Source: Lachancea mirantina (lineage: Eukaryota > Ascomycota > Saccharomycetes > Saccharomycetales > Saccharomycetaceae). From it: a stretch of 64,000 nt of DNA. The stretch lies in the NCBI GenBank assembly GCA_900074745.1, contig LT598465.1:1302001-1366000 (forward strand), in the 5' to 3' direction. Positions 28,068 to 39,412 of this stretch are shown here, piece after piece (positions within the stretch are counted from its first letter, which is position 1; every line of letters begins with the position of its first letter). Both the position numbers and the translations under genes were made by a program. The notes under the pieces are model-generated. The model saw only the letters and a program-made list of their open reading frames with translations. It was not told the origin of the DNA and did not search any database.

Positions 28068-31000
28068 ATGACTGATTATGAAACTAAGGAGAATGAATTA
28101 TCTTTTGCTTCAACCACTAGGGCATCTCTGCAAGTACGAGGCCTTTCAGTTTTAGCTTCGACAGGTTCTACGATTGTCAATAATATTTCGCTGAATGTGC
28201 CAAGTGGATCCATTTTGGCTATTATGGGTGGATCGGGGTGTGGGAAAACGACACTCCTAAACGCATTGGCGTGCAAAAACTCCCGAGGCCTTCAAAAAAA
28301 TGGCATCCTCAAGATTATACCCGAAAATGCTGAAAAAACTGATAATAAAGTAACCACGGCGTATCTAACCCAGCATGACATTCTAGCTTCCAAGCTTACC
28401 TGTAGAGAAACACTAAATTACGCTGCAGACTTGAAATCGAACAGTCCGAAGCAGGAGAGACGGAAGCTCGTGGAAGAGCTCATAGCCGAACTGGGTCTTA
28501 AGGACTGTGCAGATACTTTTGTAGGAGATAGAAGAAATCCGGGGCTTTCAGGTGGCGAAAAAAGAAGACTAAGCATCGGTATCCAGCTTATTTCTAACCC
28601 ATCCCTCATGTTTCTCGACGAGCCCACTACAGGACTAGACGCTTATTCGGCATACGTTTTCATCAAGACTTTGAGAAAACTGAGTCACACTGGAGGCCGG
28701 ACTTTTGTCATGAGTATCCACCAGCCTAGGGCTGACATTCTTTTTTTACTTGACCAAGTTTGCATCCTTTCTCAGGGCCAGGACGTGTATTGTGGACCCG
28801 TTAATAAGATGGTCGAGTATTTTGGTGACTTAGGTTATGAAGTGCCACAACACGTCAATCCAGCCGACCATTTTATTGACTTGTGCAGCATAGATTCGAG
28901 GACCGAAGCTGCGGCTACGTTCACAGAGCAAAGGCTGCGAGATTTGATCGCAAATTGGTCAAAATTTGAAAAGGCTCTCGAATTGCCCAGCATAGATTAT
29001 GAGAGCGAACTGGAAGTTTCAGCCCCAAGCGTTTCATTCAGAGATCAAGTCAAGGTATTAACATTGCGGTCATCGAAATTAAATTTCAGAAACTCATTGG
29101 CTTTCCTTGGCATTTTACTAGAGCCCGTTATTATTGGAGTGATAACAGGTTGGATTTTTTACAAACCCGATCAAACCACTTTGGCTGGCCTCAGAACGAT
29201 TACGGGCGCATTATATTCAGCAGGTGCTCTACAGGGCTATCTTTTCTTGCTTTACGAAACTTACAGGCTATGTGAGCAAGACATAAAAATATACGACAGA
29301 GAGAGAGCAGAGGGCTCAGTTTCAGCGTTAGCATTTTTGCTTTCACGAAGATTGTCCAACTTCTTCTTCGAAGACCTCGCTGTACCTTTCATTTTCTCTG
29401 TGATCACCTTCTTCATGTATGGATTAAATGTGAACGCGAAGGGCTTTTTCATTTACTTTTCGGTCGTATTTTTGATTCATCAGACGTCAACGTCAGTGGC
29501 ATTCCTATCGGTAGCCATTTCAAGAGATTTTTCTCAGGCTTCACTATTTGGAAATCTTAACTATACGCTGCAGTCAATGGCATGCGGGTTTTTCGCAAAT
29601 GCTAAGAAATTGCCAGTTTATGTCAGGTGGACCAAATATATTGCTTACCTTTGGTACAGCTATGGCAGCCTCATGTCTAATGAGTTCACAGACCTCGGAT
29701 GTAGCTCGACGGATTTGGATGATTGTACTGGTAACATGCTTTTGGCCACGGCGGGATACCCTCGAAACTGGAGAACGGTACCAATTGTTATCATTTTTTT
29801 GTGGGCTCTTGGGTTCTATGTCGTTGGCGTGGTTATCTTCCACATCAACAAAACCGACGTGAGCCTTGCAAAGAAAATTAAGGCCAAGAAGAAGACATGC
29901 ACCGAAACCAAAGAAATTCATTTGGATCTAGAGGCAAACAAGGCCATTTCCTCTAAGTCCAGAATGGCGTCTGTGGATTTTGCCTTTGCGCGCTTAAATC
30001 TCACAGTACAGATGAGAGATATTAGACTTGGACGGCGGAAAATGCTTACTTACTCTCATAAAAATCTTGAGATTCTAAAAGACATTGATGCGACCTTTCA
30101 ATCCGGCGTGATAAATGCTGTTATGGGCCCTTCGGGATCGGGAAAGTCCTCTCTCTTAAATTTGGTTTCTGGCAAACTAAGATCTACGATCAATCGCTCT
30201 TTTGCATCCCAAGGTAAAATTCTTTGCGGGGGGGCTTTATTATCATTTCCAGAATTTTCCAGTCTTTGTTCATTTGTTCCTCAAGATGACGAACATCTTT
30301 TGTCGAAGCTTACAGTGAGAGAGACTCTTTCATACGCGGCTGAGCTTCGCTTATACGACTTAAACTCGAACGAAAGGAATGCCAGAGTTGAAGAGCTAAT
30401 TGGTGACTTGGGGCTGAAGCACTGTGAGAATACCTTGATTGGCGATGATCTCACGAAAGGTATTAGCGGAGGAGAAAAACGGCGTGTTTCCATGGGCATT
30501 CAATTATTGACAGATCCTCCCATTATTCTGCTAGATGAACCAACTTCTGGTCTCGATAGTTATACGGCTTTCAAAATCTTAGATGTTTTAAACGGTCTAT
30601 GTCTCCACAGCGGAAAGACGGTAGTTCTGACTATTCATCAGCCGAGAGCAGAGCTGTTTCAAAAATTTGGCAATGTGCTGCTCCTTGCCAAAGGTGGGGA
30701 GGTTGCGTTTAATGGATCCCCGCTGGCGATGATCCATTATTTCGCTTCACTCGGCCATCATTGTCCACCTTTAACTAACGTCGCAGACTTCTTCCTTGAT
30801 CTGATTTCATTGAACACTCAAAATGAAGAGAACGAGGCTAATTCGAGACACAGGGTAGATAATCTCGTAAACGCTTGGAAAATTTCAAAACCTCAATTGA
30901 TAGAGAACGACCGCCCATCCGCAAAATTTGAAGTAGCTGGCTCTGCTAGTGCTCCCTTCAGAATTGCGTACAAAGTCTGCATAAGACGTCAATTCAAGAC

Positions 31001-31796
31001 GATCACCAGAAATTTGGAATCGCTTTCTGCGCGACTCGCCCAAATTCCCGGCGTTGGAATAATTTTAGCGCTCTTTTTTGCGCCCATAAAGCACGACTAC
31101 ACCAGTATTAATAATAGACTGGGTCTAGTACAGCAATCCACAGCGCTGTATTTCACCGGCATGTTGACAAACCTTGCATGCTATCCGAAAGAGCGGGACT
31201 ATTTTTATCAAGAGTTTAGTGATAATGTCTACGGTGTGACACCCTTTTTGCTTGGATACATGACCATAGAGCTTCCGATGGCACTTTTAGCGTCCGCATT
31301 GTATGCAATTTTCACAGTGTTGGTCTGTGGATTGAATAGAACGGCTGGAAATTTCTTTGTGACAATGTATTGCAGCTTCATTGTAGCCACTTGCGGTGAG
31401 GCTTTGGGAATAATCACAAATACACTCTTTGAACAACCGGGATTTGTTGTTAATGTGGTTTCGATTATTCTTTCCATTGGAACAGTGATGTCAGGTCTCA
31501 TGTCCTTGCACATGTCTAAAGTCCTGAAGGGTTTTAATTACCTCAGTCCTCTAAATTATACTGCGATGATTATGATCAATTACGCATTTCCTTCCTCTTT
31601 GAAGCTTACTTGCAAAGACGGCGGACAAAATCCCGACGGGTCCTGTATGCTTTCTACCGGTTCTGAAGTGTTGAAGGCCTATGAATTACAGAGAAACACT
31701 CGTGAATATTTAGGAATCATTATATGCGTATGGTTCATTTACAGATTTTTGGGTTATTTAATTCTTCGCGCCAAACTGGAGTGGCTCAAGTGGTAA
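28068..31796 (+). CDS. Full-length ABCG-type transporter, YOL075C-like
   Basis: A 1242-residue protein with two NBD-TMD halves in the reverse (ABCG) order. NBD1 has Walker A GGSGCGKTT at 54-62, signature LSGGEKRR near 160, Walker B MFLDEPTTGLD and H-loop SIHQPR. Transmembrane segments follow at about 345-590, containing the NPADHFIDL-type linker before them. NBD2 has GPSGSGKSS near 687, ISGGEKRR near 798, ILLDEPTSGLD and TIHQPR, then a second membrane domain to the C-terminus. Both sites appear catalytically complete. This differs from PDR/ABCG full transporters, whose first site is usually degenerate. S. cerevisiae YOL075C (about 1294 residues, putative vacuolar transporter) is the likely counterpart, supported by DSC2 next door. 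Substrate unknown. Confidence 0.9.
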   Translation: MTDYETKENELSFASTTRASLQVRGLSVLASTGSTIVNNISLNVPSGSILAIMGGSGCGKTTLLNALACKNSRGLQKNGILKIIPENAEKTDNKVTTAYLTQHDILASKLTCRETLNYAADLKSNSPKQERRKLVEELIAELGLKDCADTFVGDRRNPGLSGGEKRRLSIGIQLISNPSLMFLDEPTTGLDAYSAYVFIKTLRKLSHTGGRTFVMSIHQPRADILFLLDQVCILSQGQDVYCGPVNKMVEYFGDLGYEVPQHVNPADHFIDLCSIDSRTEAAATFTEQRLRDLIANWSKFEKALELPSIDYESELEVSAPSVSFRDQVKVLTLRSSKLNFRNSLAFLGILLEPVIIGVITGWIFYKPDQTTLAGLRTITGALYSAGALQGYLFLLYETYRLCEQDIKIYDRERAEGSVSALAFLLSRRLSNFFFEDLAVPFIFSVITFFMYGLNVNAKGFFIYFSVVFLIHQTSTSVAFLSVAISRDFSQASLFGNLNYTLQSMACGFFANAKKLPVYVRWTKYIAYLWYSYGSLMSNEFTDLGCSSTDLDDCTGNMLLATAGYPRNWRTVPIVIIFLWALGFYVVGVVIFHINKTDVSLAKKIKAKKKTCTETKEIHLDLEANKAISSKSRMASVDFAFARLNLTVQMRDIRLGRRKMLTYSHKNLEILKDIDATFQSGVINAVMGPSGSGKSSLLNLVSGKLRSTINRSFASQGKILCGGALLSFPEFSSLCSFVPQDDEHLLSKLTVRETLSYAAELRLYDLNSNERNARVEELIGDLGLKHCENTLIGDDLTKGISGGEKRRVSMGIQLLTDPPIILLDEPTSGLDSYTAFKILDVLNGLCLHSGKTVVLTIHQPRAELFQKFGNVLLLAKGGEVAFNGSPLAMIHYFASLGHHCPPLTNVADFFLDLISLNTQNEENEANSRHRVDNLVNAWKISKPQLIENDRPSAKFEVAGSASAPFRIAYKVCIRRQFKTITRNLESLSARLAQIPGVGIILALFFAPIKHDYTSINNRLGLVQQSTALYFTGMLTNLACYPKERDYFYQEFSDNVYGVTPFLLGYMTIELPMALLASALYAIFTVLVCGLNRTAGNFFVTMYCSFIVATCGEALGIITNTLFEQPGFVVNVVSIILSIGTVMSGLMSLHMSKVLKGFNYLSPLNYTAMIMINYAFPSSLKLTCKDGGQNPDGSCMLSTGSEVLKAYELQRNTREYLGIIICVWFIYRFLGYLILRAKLEWLKW

Positions 31797-31958
31797 TCGA
31801 CAGTTTGTGAGGCAAGACTGACAGATATGATCATAACAATTGTAGCAATGGTGCGAAAAAATGCTAAGGTAATGCAGAAGTGTGATGTGGCCTCTATTAC
31901 AATGACAAAATTGTCGCCAGCGTAAGTAATATGGAAACCGTTTCTTATATGCAAACAA

Positions 31959-33362
31959 TCAAAAACGGTCCTTCTGACTGGCGAAAAATTGTGGAATCAA
32001 ACCTTTGACACGCCACCTCCATCTGAGTTTCCTTTTGGCTTCCAAGAACCAAAGCATTGTTTTACAGTCCACCCTTTCCTTTGATAAATGAATGTTATCT
32101 TCAAGCTGTAAGTGTAGACCGTCAATCAGCATGCATGAGAAATTATTGAACTTCAACCTCTTATTTGAGCTGCACACCAATGGCTCGGGCTCCTCTCCCA
32201 AATCCTCATTTTGAAAACTTGAAGTTGGTGTATCTGCTTCATAGGACGTTTCGAACTCATAATCTTCCAGAAGTTTTGCTGTCTGTTCGTACTTTGAGGT
32301 GCAGCTTTCGCATACAATTTCCTGATATTCTGCGTCTTTCATGAATTGACTGACCTCGTACAGTGGTCGTTCGCAGAGAACACAGTACTTAATTTTAGAC
32401 TTGATGTCTAAGGCTTGTAAATAGCGGTCCTTACTTTCGTCCTTGCTCAGATGGACAATATTACGCAAGGCGTTTTCAACTTCTGGGAACGATCCAATCG
32501 GCATCTTCAGAGATTCTCCTTCGCAAGTGTTCCTGCCCTCACATGCCATTACAATGGCTCCGTTCGAACACGAGTTTTCGTCCTCTAGATGTGGTGTTAA
32601 GGTTAAAGAAGACGTGATTGACAACTTCCGGTTGGTTAGAAGCTTTAGTGGGAGCTTCGTATCATTGCGCTTAGACACTTTACGACGAAGATCAGAAATC
32701 GACACTGCTTTCTTGGCAAATTTGGTTCGGGCCTCATCCTGCTTGATATAATCTTCAATCAGAACAATGGGGTGGCTCTCGGGCTCCTGTTGTGTCTGAG
32801 AGTTCATAGGAGCATAGCTTATACGCCTGTCAGCTGTGTGGACCCGCATATGCATCTCGTTTGCAGGATGGTTAACTGACACTGAAGCTGCCCCGATGTT
32901 CAATATCGGAGGCGGTATGGGAAAACTGGTGAGAGTTTGATCGTCCAGAAGATCCAATTTGGAGGAACACTGTTGCAAATTGGAAGGTCGTGGCCGAGCC
33001 CCGCTCAATGTGTTTCGCATAATTCTTCTCTTCCGCATAAATTTGTGAGCCGGCTGATCATACTTAGACACTTCGCATTTCGAGGGCGTGCTGTTACAAG
33101 TGAATTTAAACTCTTTGCTGTTTATTTGCCATTGTACCGGTGTGTTCCCGGTCGCCAACCCACTCACGTTGCTCTTGCGACTGCTGTTAGAGAAAGCGCT
33201 CGAATCATGAAGCTCCGACCCGCGGAACAATTCCGACTTCTCATTGCACTCTCCGCTCTCACTCGCAAAGGAGTTCATGCCTCTCCAGTGCCAATACCTA
33301 ATGAGGTTTCTGATCCACTTTACACAAGGTTTTTCTATCTGACGCTTCAATCTTAAACTCAT
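31959..33362 (-). CDS. Unrecognised protein with paired CxxC motifs
   Basis: A 467-residue frame whose family I do not recognise. The first third is basic and Ser/Asn-rich, with the string KFMRKRRIMRNT and a FPIPPPIL proline motif. Near the C-terminus CVLC (327-330) and CESC (351-354) are separated by 20 residues. The arrangement is typical of a zinc ribbon or treble-clef fold, and the segment CERPLYEVSQF looks well ordered. An acidic linker follows, then a basic C-terminus. A start at M29 is also possible, since the first 28 residues are unusually rich in W, R and K. It lies between the ABC gene and the CYSTM gene, where the known S. cerevisiae neighbours give no strand-consistent match. Confidence 0.7.
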   Translation of the reverse strand: MSLRLKRQIEKPCVKWIRNLIRYWHWRGMNSFASESGECNEKSELFRGSELHDSSAFSNSSRKSNVSGLATGNTPVQWQINSKEFKFTCNSTPSKCEVSKYDQPAHKFMRKRRIMRNTLSGARPRPSNLQQCSSKLDLLDDQTLTSFPIPPPILNIGAASVSVNHPANEMHMRVHTADRRISYAPMNSQTQQEPESHPIVLIEDYIKQDEARTKFAKKAVSISDLRRKVSKRNDTKLPLKLLTNRKLSITSSLTLTPHLEDENSCSNGAIVMACEGRNTCEGESLKMPIGSFPEVENALRNIVHLSKDESKDRYLQALDIKSKIKYCVLCERPLYEVSQFMKDAEYQEIVCESCTSKYEQTAKLLEDYEFETSYEADTPTSSFQNEDLGEEPEPLVCSSNKRLKFNNFSCMLIDGLHLQLEDNIHLSKERVDCKTMLWFLEAKRKLRWRWRVKGLIPQFFASQKDRF

Positions 33363-34050
33363 CGCTGTGTTTATGACTTTCCTCTTCGGGCCACAAGCTT
33401 CGGAGTCGCCGCAGATAACAGGGCCCTAACCCACTTGTCCAACGTCAAGGGGAACTGTTACCATGGTACCGAGACGAATAAGAATGGTTTCAGAGTTTGC
33501 CCCATTAATCCCGTGCATGTAGTGACGCCCATCATATGAAGTTATTTAACTGTCATTAACACTTTACAATTGTCAAATCCACCCGGGATGCCTTTTCTGG
33601 ACGCTAAGAAATTACTCAGTATTTTTTGCAAACTATAGTGAGCTAAATGCTCGCTATAAATTAGCTTTTTGGATGGCTTTCGCAAAAGTACTCTCGACAT
33701 CCGTCGGACATCTCTTTGATTTCATGAACTTGATTAAAAATGCCAGTTTGAAAATGTTTTTTCTGTGAGAAAAAACAGCCCGCACTGTCAGTTATAGACT
33801 TTGAACTACGAAACTCAACTAACAAAAGGCGAAACTTGCTATATCTTTAGCGTACACATCTTCATCATCAGCTTATTTCTCAAACATTTGGGTATGATAA
33901 GGCTTTATTTTCTTGATGCCTTGGACCCCTTCGAATAAATCATCGTTTAGAATGACATCGACAAATCCTGGACTCGTTTTATAGCACCTTCTTGTCCTAA
34001 GCCCTGCTTCATCACGTCAGTTAAGACCTTTATATAAGGGACGGATTTAG
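33363..34050. other. Divergent intergenic region upstream of the CYSTM gene
   Basis: About 690 bases with the promoters of both flanking genes. AGGGG (about 33448) and CCCCT (about 33927) match stress-response elements. They could act on the CYSTM gene, a family often induced by stress. TATATAAG at 34031-34038 lies only 13 bases before the annotated CYSTM ATG, which is too close for a normal TATA box. No gene is seen. Confidence 0.5.
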
Positions 34051-34483
34051 ATGTCAGCGGCCGATTATTATAACGGAGCTTCTGGAAATAAGCAAGAGGT
34101 ATGTTACTGGTGAATCAGGCGAGTGTTTTTTTCTCGGGAATCAATTCAACTAACGAAACTCGTCATTATTTCAGTACTCGAGGCCTAACATGGCTCCTCC
34201 AGGAGCATACCAGCAACAGGGTACGAGGGGTTACGATCAAGGGTTTCAACAACAAGGTGGAGCGCCGCAGGGACAATACTATCAAAACCACCAGCAAGGA
34301 CAGCAGCAGTACTACGGAAACCAGCCCCCACAATACTACAATAACCAGCAGCCTGGATACTACCAACAACAGCAACAGCCCATTTACGTGCAGCAACAGC
34401 GACCAACGTCGAACAACAGCGACTGTTTAACGGCGTGTCTGGCCGGTATGTGTCTGTGCTGCACTTTGGACATGCTTTTCTGA
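34051..34483 (+). CDS. CYSTM-tail Gln/Tyr-rich protein (two exons), YDL012C/YBR016W type
   Basis: Exon 1 is 34051-34098 (MSAADYYNGASGNKQE) and exon 2 is 34175-34483, giving 118 residues. The middle is a Q/Y/P/G-rich repeat region. The C-terminus, CLTACLAGMCLCCTLDMLF, is the CYSTM module: a cysteine-rich tail-anchor associated with membranes and stress tolerance. S. cerevisiae YDL012C has the same opening (MSAQDYYG) and also an intron, and YBR016W is its duplicate. The gene is adjacent to SLX5 (YDL013W) on one side of the block and KAP104 (YBR017C) follows further on. This protein therefore sits at the junction of both duplicated tracks. Palmitoylation of the cysteines is likely by family. Confidence 0.85.
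34099..34174 (+). other. Intron of the CYSTM gene (76 bases)
   Basis: 5' site GTATGT at 34099, branch point AACTAAC at 34148-34154 and 3' site TTTCAG ending at 34174. Splicing keeps phase 0 after codon 16 and restores the family's N-terminus. Confidence 0.85.
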
Positions 34484-34731
34484 ATTAGCTTGATTTCAAG
34501 AGTCGCCCGAGCGGTTGCACGGTCAAAGAGGAGTACTGCGCTTGATTTATGTTCTATAAAATTCGTTAAAGGCCAGACCATGTATTTTCGTAGTTTTGAA
34601 AAGATTTTATATGTAACCTTAGAGCCTTGCCCACCCGGCCTAAGGTTTCTATGAAGATTCTCCCATGCGACGTTCTCCTTCCAGAAGGTCTGGTTCTTGT
34701 ATGCATTTCATTGATAGTAAGTTTCATGGCT

Positions 34732-36417
34732 TTAGAAAAAAACTTCCCGCATCTTGCCCTTTGCCCGAATATTATTATCACACTGCTCCGCTACACAACG
34801 CTTCGGTCCGTAGTTGTCTGGATGCGATGCCCCGTAGAACTTACCTAACGTCTTTTTGGATGCCCTATTAAACTCCCTGGCCGAAGAAATTCGAGCGCGA
34901 CACCTCCCACAATAAGCGTGACCACATGATGCGACGAAAATTCGTCTAGAAAGGTCCCTGTCGGCCTCCGTAGGCCTCGCGAGAGTCCGATATGGACAGT
35001 GTACATCATATCTAGCCTGTAAAGCTTCGAATGACACGCCTTTATCACTAGGACCTATACCAGTGAAACTTTCGGGAATACCAAATCCAAGCTCGACTCC
35101 GCACAAGGTGCAAATCGGAATATCCATGTATTTGGAAGCTGCTTCATCATCGACTAACGAAATTTGTTCTTCCTTCCCATTTTTGAGTATGCTAATTTTC
35201 ATTCTGGGAGTTGTGTCAAAAGAAGCGCTATAGCCCTCGGGAACTTCTTGGGCCATCTTGTTGAATTTCTCCTGTTTGGGCTTGGTGTCTTCCATATACT
35301 TTCTTTTACGAGCATCATTTTCCCGTTCTTCTCGCGCTTGTATCATCTCAATGATGTTTTGAGTTTGGCGATCTTCGTCGAAAGCATTGAAAGCTACCTG
35401 ATGCATGCCCATCGGATTTACCAGGTGAAATCTTGATGCATGGGCACTTCCATGGAAGTCAGCAAATGCCGCTGGGGGAGCTATGGGCATGTGGTAGGGA
35501 TGTGAACTTAGCCCCCGGGGCTGACCAAAAGCGCCACTATTCCCAAGACGCCCGGGAAATGCATTTATCCGTGAATATAGGTCACGAAGATAGTCAAGTT
35601 CCTCATAAATTCCACTGTCTCTCAATCTGTGGTTCAGTTCATTTAGAGAACCCACATTTAAAAGGATATTTCGAATTTCAGGAGGCAATCGCCCGATTCT
35701 GTGTCGTAGGTCCTGTTCTTCCATCATCCGTCGTCTTCGCGGATGCCGCTGTTGTCGTCGCCTGTGCTGTATCGCTTCAGGAATACGAAAATGATCGCTT
35801 TCAGTATCTTCCAGCACGTAGTCCGGATCATCATCGTCTTCACCGGTGTCGGAAACCGGTAGAAACAAATTTTGAGCAGCCCTTGCCGAGCGCGCTAAAA
35901 GTCTCTGACGTGCTTGCGCCGATCGTACGTTCACTTGCATCCGGTTCTGTTGATTTTCAAAAGACCTCCTGGGCGGCTCTTCGTACTGTGTACCAAGTAT
36001 CTCCATGTGCTGATCTCCTGGAAGCCTCATAATCAAGTTTGGAACCCGCGATGACTCCCTCACCACCATAAGGTCAGCTGCAGATCCGTGTCTGGAAGCA
36101 CCATAATTCCCGGCCTCCAAGTCAACATATTCTGCGTCAGCGTTCAATGGGCCACTGTTGTTCGTAAACGTTTCCCCCACGAGTTCGATGTCGTCGTCAG
36201 CATTTTCGGAAGCCTGTTCCAGCCGTGACAGCCCGTTTGAACCCGCAAAACGTCCTAGAACATCCCTGCTTCTTGAAAACACATTTTCAAACCCGTCTCC
36301 ACCAGTAGAGTCCACCAAATTCCTACCATCTGCCTCCTCATCACTGATAATTTCAATAATCTCGTCGCCATCTCTCACATTATTTCGGTGTACTGGCCCG
36401 TCCACCTCTGAGCCCAT
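34732..36417 (-). CDS. SLX5: Slx5, SUMO-targeted ubiquitin ligase subunit
   Basis: A 561-residue partner of Slx8 in the SUMO-targeted ubiquitin ligase that acts on sumoylated nuclear proteins. SUMO-interacting motifs are visible near the N-terminus: IIEIIS at 20-25 followed by acidic residues, and IELV at 77-80. The middle is disordered and Arg-rich. The C-terminal RING-like domain has CTLC at 436-439, CGHAYCGRC near 498-506 and a final C...C pair near 541/546. Unusually long loops separate the metal ligands, as in fungal Slx5. The length is a little below S. cerevisiae (619). It lies between the CYSTM gene and NOP1 as YDL013W does. Confidence 0.88.
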   Translation of the reverse strand: MGSEVDGPVHRNNVRDGDEIIEIISDEEADGRNLVDSTGGDGFENVFSRSRDVLGRFAGSNGLSRLEQASENADDDIELVGETFTNNSGPLNADAEYVDLEAGNYGASRHGSAADLMVVRESSRVPNLIMRLPGDQHMEILGTQYEEPPRRSFENQQNRMQVNVRSAQARQRLLARSARAAQNLFLPVSDTGEDDDDPDYVLEDTESDHFRIPEAIQHRRRQQRHPRRRRMMEEQDLRHRIGRLPPEIRNILLNVGSLNELNHRLRDSGIYEELDYLRDLYSRINAFPGRLGNSGAFGQPRGLSSHPYHMPIAPPAAFADFHGSAHASRFHLVNPMGMHQVAFNAFDEDRQTQNIIEMIQAREERENDARKRKYMEDTKPKQEKFNKMAQEVPEGYSASFDTTPRMKISILKNGKEEQISLVDDEAASKYMDIPICTLCGVELGFGIPESFTGIGPSDKGVSFEALQARYDVHCPYRTLARPTEADRDLSRRIFVASCGHAYCGRCRARISSAREFNRASKKTLGKFYGASHPDNYGPKRCVAEQCDNNIRAKGKMREVFF

Positions 36418-36839
36418 TTTCGCCGGTGTTTTTCGTCAAATACTCAAAAGTAAGCGCAGATTCCACTGGAATGATCAAATCCTCTTATTTCCTCCTTAAT
36501 AATTGCCCTTTTTCACAGTTTTATACATTTGCAGTTAGTTGAAACAGATATTGATACCTCTCCCGGTGATGATGCGTTCATGATGATATTAATGAAGATC
36601 CTGCAAGATAATGTCTAATAAGCTAACACTCAATTCAAGCGAGTCAAGAGGAATTCAACAAGACCAAACCATTACAAAGGTTTCACCAAGACACTACAAT
36701 TCTACTTGATTGATCAACACAATGAAAAGGAGATTTAATAGTAATTTTTATACAAAAAAATGGTGTCTTCGAAGTGCCGTTTTCTCTCAGGAAAGTGTTT
36801 CTATTTTACAAGCATGAGGGCGGTGGGAAGAATGCGAAA
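36418..36839. other. Intergenic region SLX5 promoter / NOP1 3' end
   Basis: About 420 bases, AT-rich, with no supported gene. It holds the SLX5 promoter and the NOP1 3' untranslated region. No clear snoRNA C/D or H/ACA signature was recognised. Confidence 0.5.
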
Positions 36840-38021
<1,182 letters not shown>

Positions 38022-38494
38022 TATCTATACTGAAATGCTAAAGCGATGATGCCAAAACAGTACACTGCTGGTGATAAATGGCTCTCGATCTAGATGAGAT
38101 GAGCTTTCCATAAAATTTTTTTTCTTGAGCAGAGTAGCGATGCAGAAAAATTTTCAGCGGAAAGGTTAAGTTCGTGCAGACTGATGTACCTTTTTACGGA
38201 TAACTTCGAGAGGGTACAAACAAAAGAAATTCAAAGCCTATATCATTTATTACGTAATAATCATGTCTTACGAGTTTCCTGAATTCACTTGTCGTGTGTG
38301 ATGCTTTACCATGGTGTTATACGAAATGTTCTACAAATGAGTAACTCATTTGGTTCGTATGCAGTGCGATAAATGGGTCCCATAGTCTCTGATATTAATG
38401 AGAAGCATTTCTCCTCCTGTCAGAAACCCTTCAAAGTTAGAATTGGAAGCGAATAGTGGGCACATTTACCAATTGCTGAGATCTTATCCCTAGC
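38022..38494. promoter_or_regulatory. NOP1/TSC13 divergent promoter with PAC and RRPE
   Basis: GATGAGATGAGCT at about 38093-38105 matches the extended PAC consensus, and GAAAAATTTTC at 38145-38155 matches RRPE. They lie about 75-135 bases upstream of the NOP1 ATG. This is the third PAC/RRPE promoter in the window. The rest of the 470-base spacer shows no gene. Confidence 0.7.
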
Positions 38495-39412
38495 ATGACA
38501 GTGGCAGTGAAATCTAGATCAAAAAGTCTTAAGGACATGGAGCTCCCCGGCGGGACCAAGACCGTCGAGGATGCCCTTACGGCTATATCCAAAGCGAACC
38601 GCAACATCAGCAAGAATCGGATCAGACTCACCTACCTGAAAGAAACCAAACAGGTAGCCATTACTTCGGATGATTTTTTCACAGATGGCTGCGAGACCCA
38701 GGTTTTCGTAAAAGACATTGGCCCACAAGTTTCGTGGCGCCTTGTTTTCTGCGTCGAATACATCGGACCAATTCTGGTGCATTCGTTGTTCTACTGGCTT
38801 TCAACGACCGATTTTGGCGCTAAATTACACTCTCCCTCGCGGCGCCCCAACCCTTTTGTCAACCAGCTCGCGTACTACATGGTTATCGCGCACTACACGA
38901 AGCGAGAACTAGAATCTTTATTCCTGCATAAATTCTCGCACGCTACAATGCCACTTTTCAACATCTTCAAAAACTCTTTCCACTACTGGGTTTTGAGCGG
39001 TGCTATTTCTGCTGGCTATTTTGGGTACGGTTTCCCACTTACTGACGCACAGCTTTTCCGCATCTACTCCATGCTAAAACTCAACAATCTTTCCCGTCTG
39101 ATCGGGCTTTTTGCTCTTTCCGAGGTATGGAACTTTTACGTTCATTACAAACTTCGCAAGTGGGGTGATGCTCAGAAGAAGAAGGGCGTCATCCAGCGCG
39201 TTCCATTGGAAGACGGCATTTTTAAGATTTTTGTCGCCCCTAACTACACTTTCGAGGTTCTATCCTGGTTTTTCTTTACCGTCGTATTCAAGTTGAACCT
39301 GTTTGCCGTGTTCTTCTTGTTCGTCTCGGCGGGCCAAATGTACCTGTGGGCAATGAAAAAGAATAAGAAATACGGTACGAAAAGAGCCTTTTTGATTCCG
39401 TTCGTGTTTTAA
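38495..39412 (+). CDS. TSC13: Very-long-chain enoyl-CoA reductase Tsc13
   Basis: A 305-residue ER membrane enzyme that carries out the last, NADPH-dependent step of very-long-chain fatty acid elongation for sphingolipids. It is enriched at nucleus-vacuole junctions. The cytosolic N-terminal part is ubiquitin-like in fold (KSLKDMELPGGTKTVEDAL). A membrane domain of the steroid 5-alpha-reductase family follows, with FVNQLAYYMVIAHYTKRELESLFLHKFSHATMP. The C-terminal PNYTFEVLSW motif contains the family's active-site tyrosine region. It ends with a basic tail (KNKKYGTKRAFLIPFVF). The length is near S. cerevisiae (310). It is the YDL015C counterpart next to NOP1. Confidence 0.95.
   Translation: MTVAVKSRSKSLKDMELPGGTKTVEDALTAISKANRNISKNRIRLTYLKETKQVAITSDDFFTDGCETQVFVKDIGPQVSWRLVFCVEYIGPILVHSLFYWLSTTDFGAKLHSPSRRPNPFVNQLAYYMVIAHYTKRELESLFLHKFSHATMPLFNIFKNSFHYWVLSGAISAGYFGYGFPLTDAQLFRIYSMLKLNNLSRLIGLFALSEVWNFYVHYKLRKWGDAQKKKGVIQRVPLEDGIFKIFVAPNYTFEVLSWFFFTVVFKLNLFAVFFLFVSAGQMYLWAMKKNKKYGTKRAFLIPFVF

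Noticed and set aside
33363-34050. YGR079W or MDM20 as the identity of the adjacent CxxC protein or a gene in this spacer
   Set aside because: Strand and size do not fit either neighbour predicted from S. cerevisiae order, and the spacer has no suitable frame.
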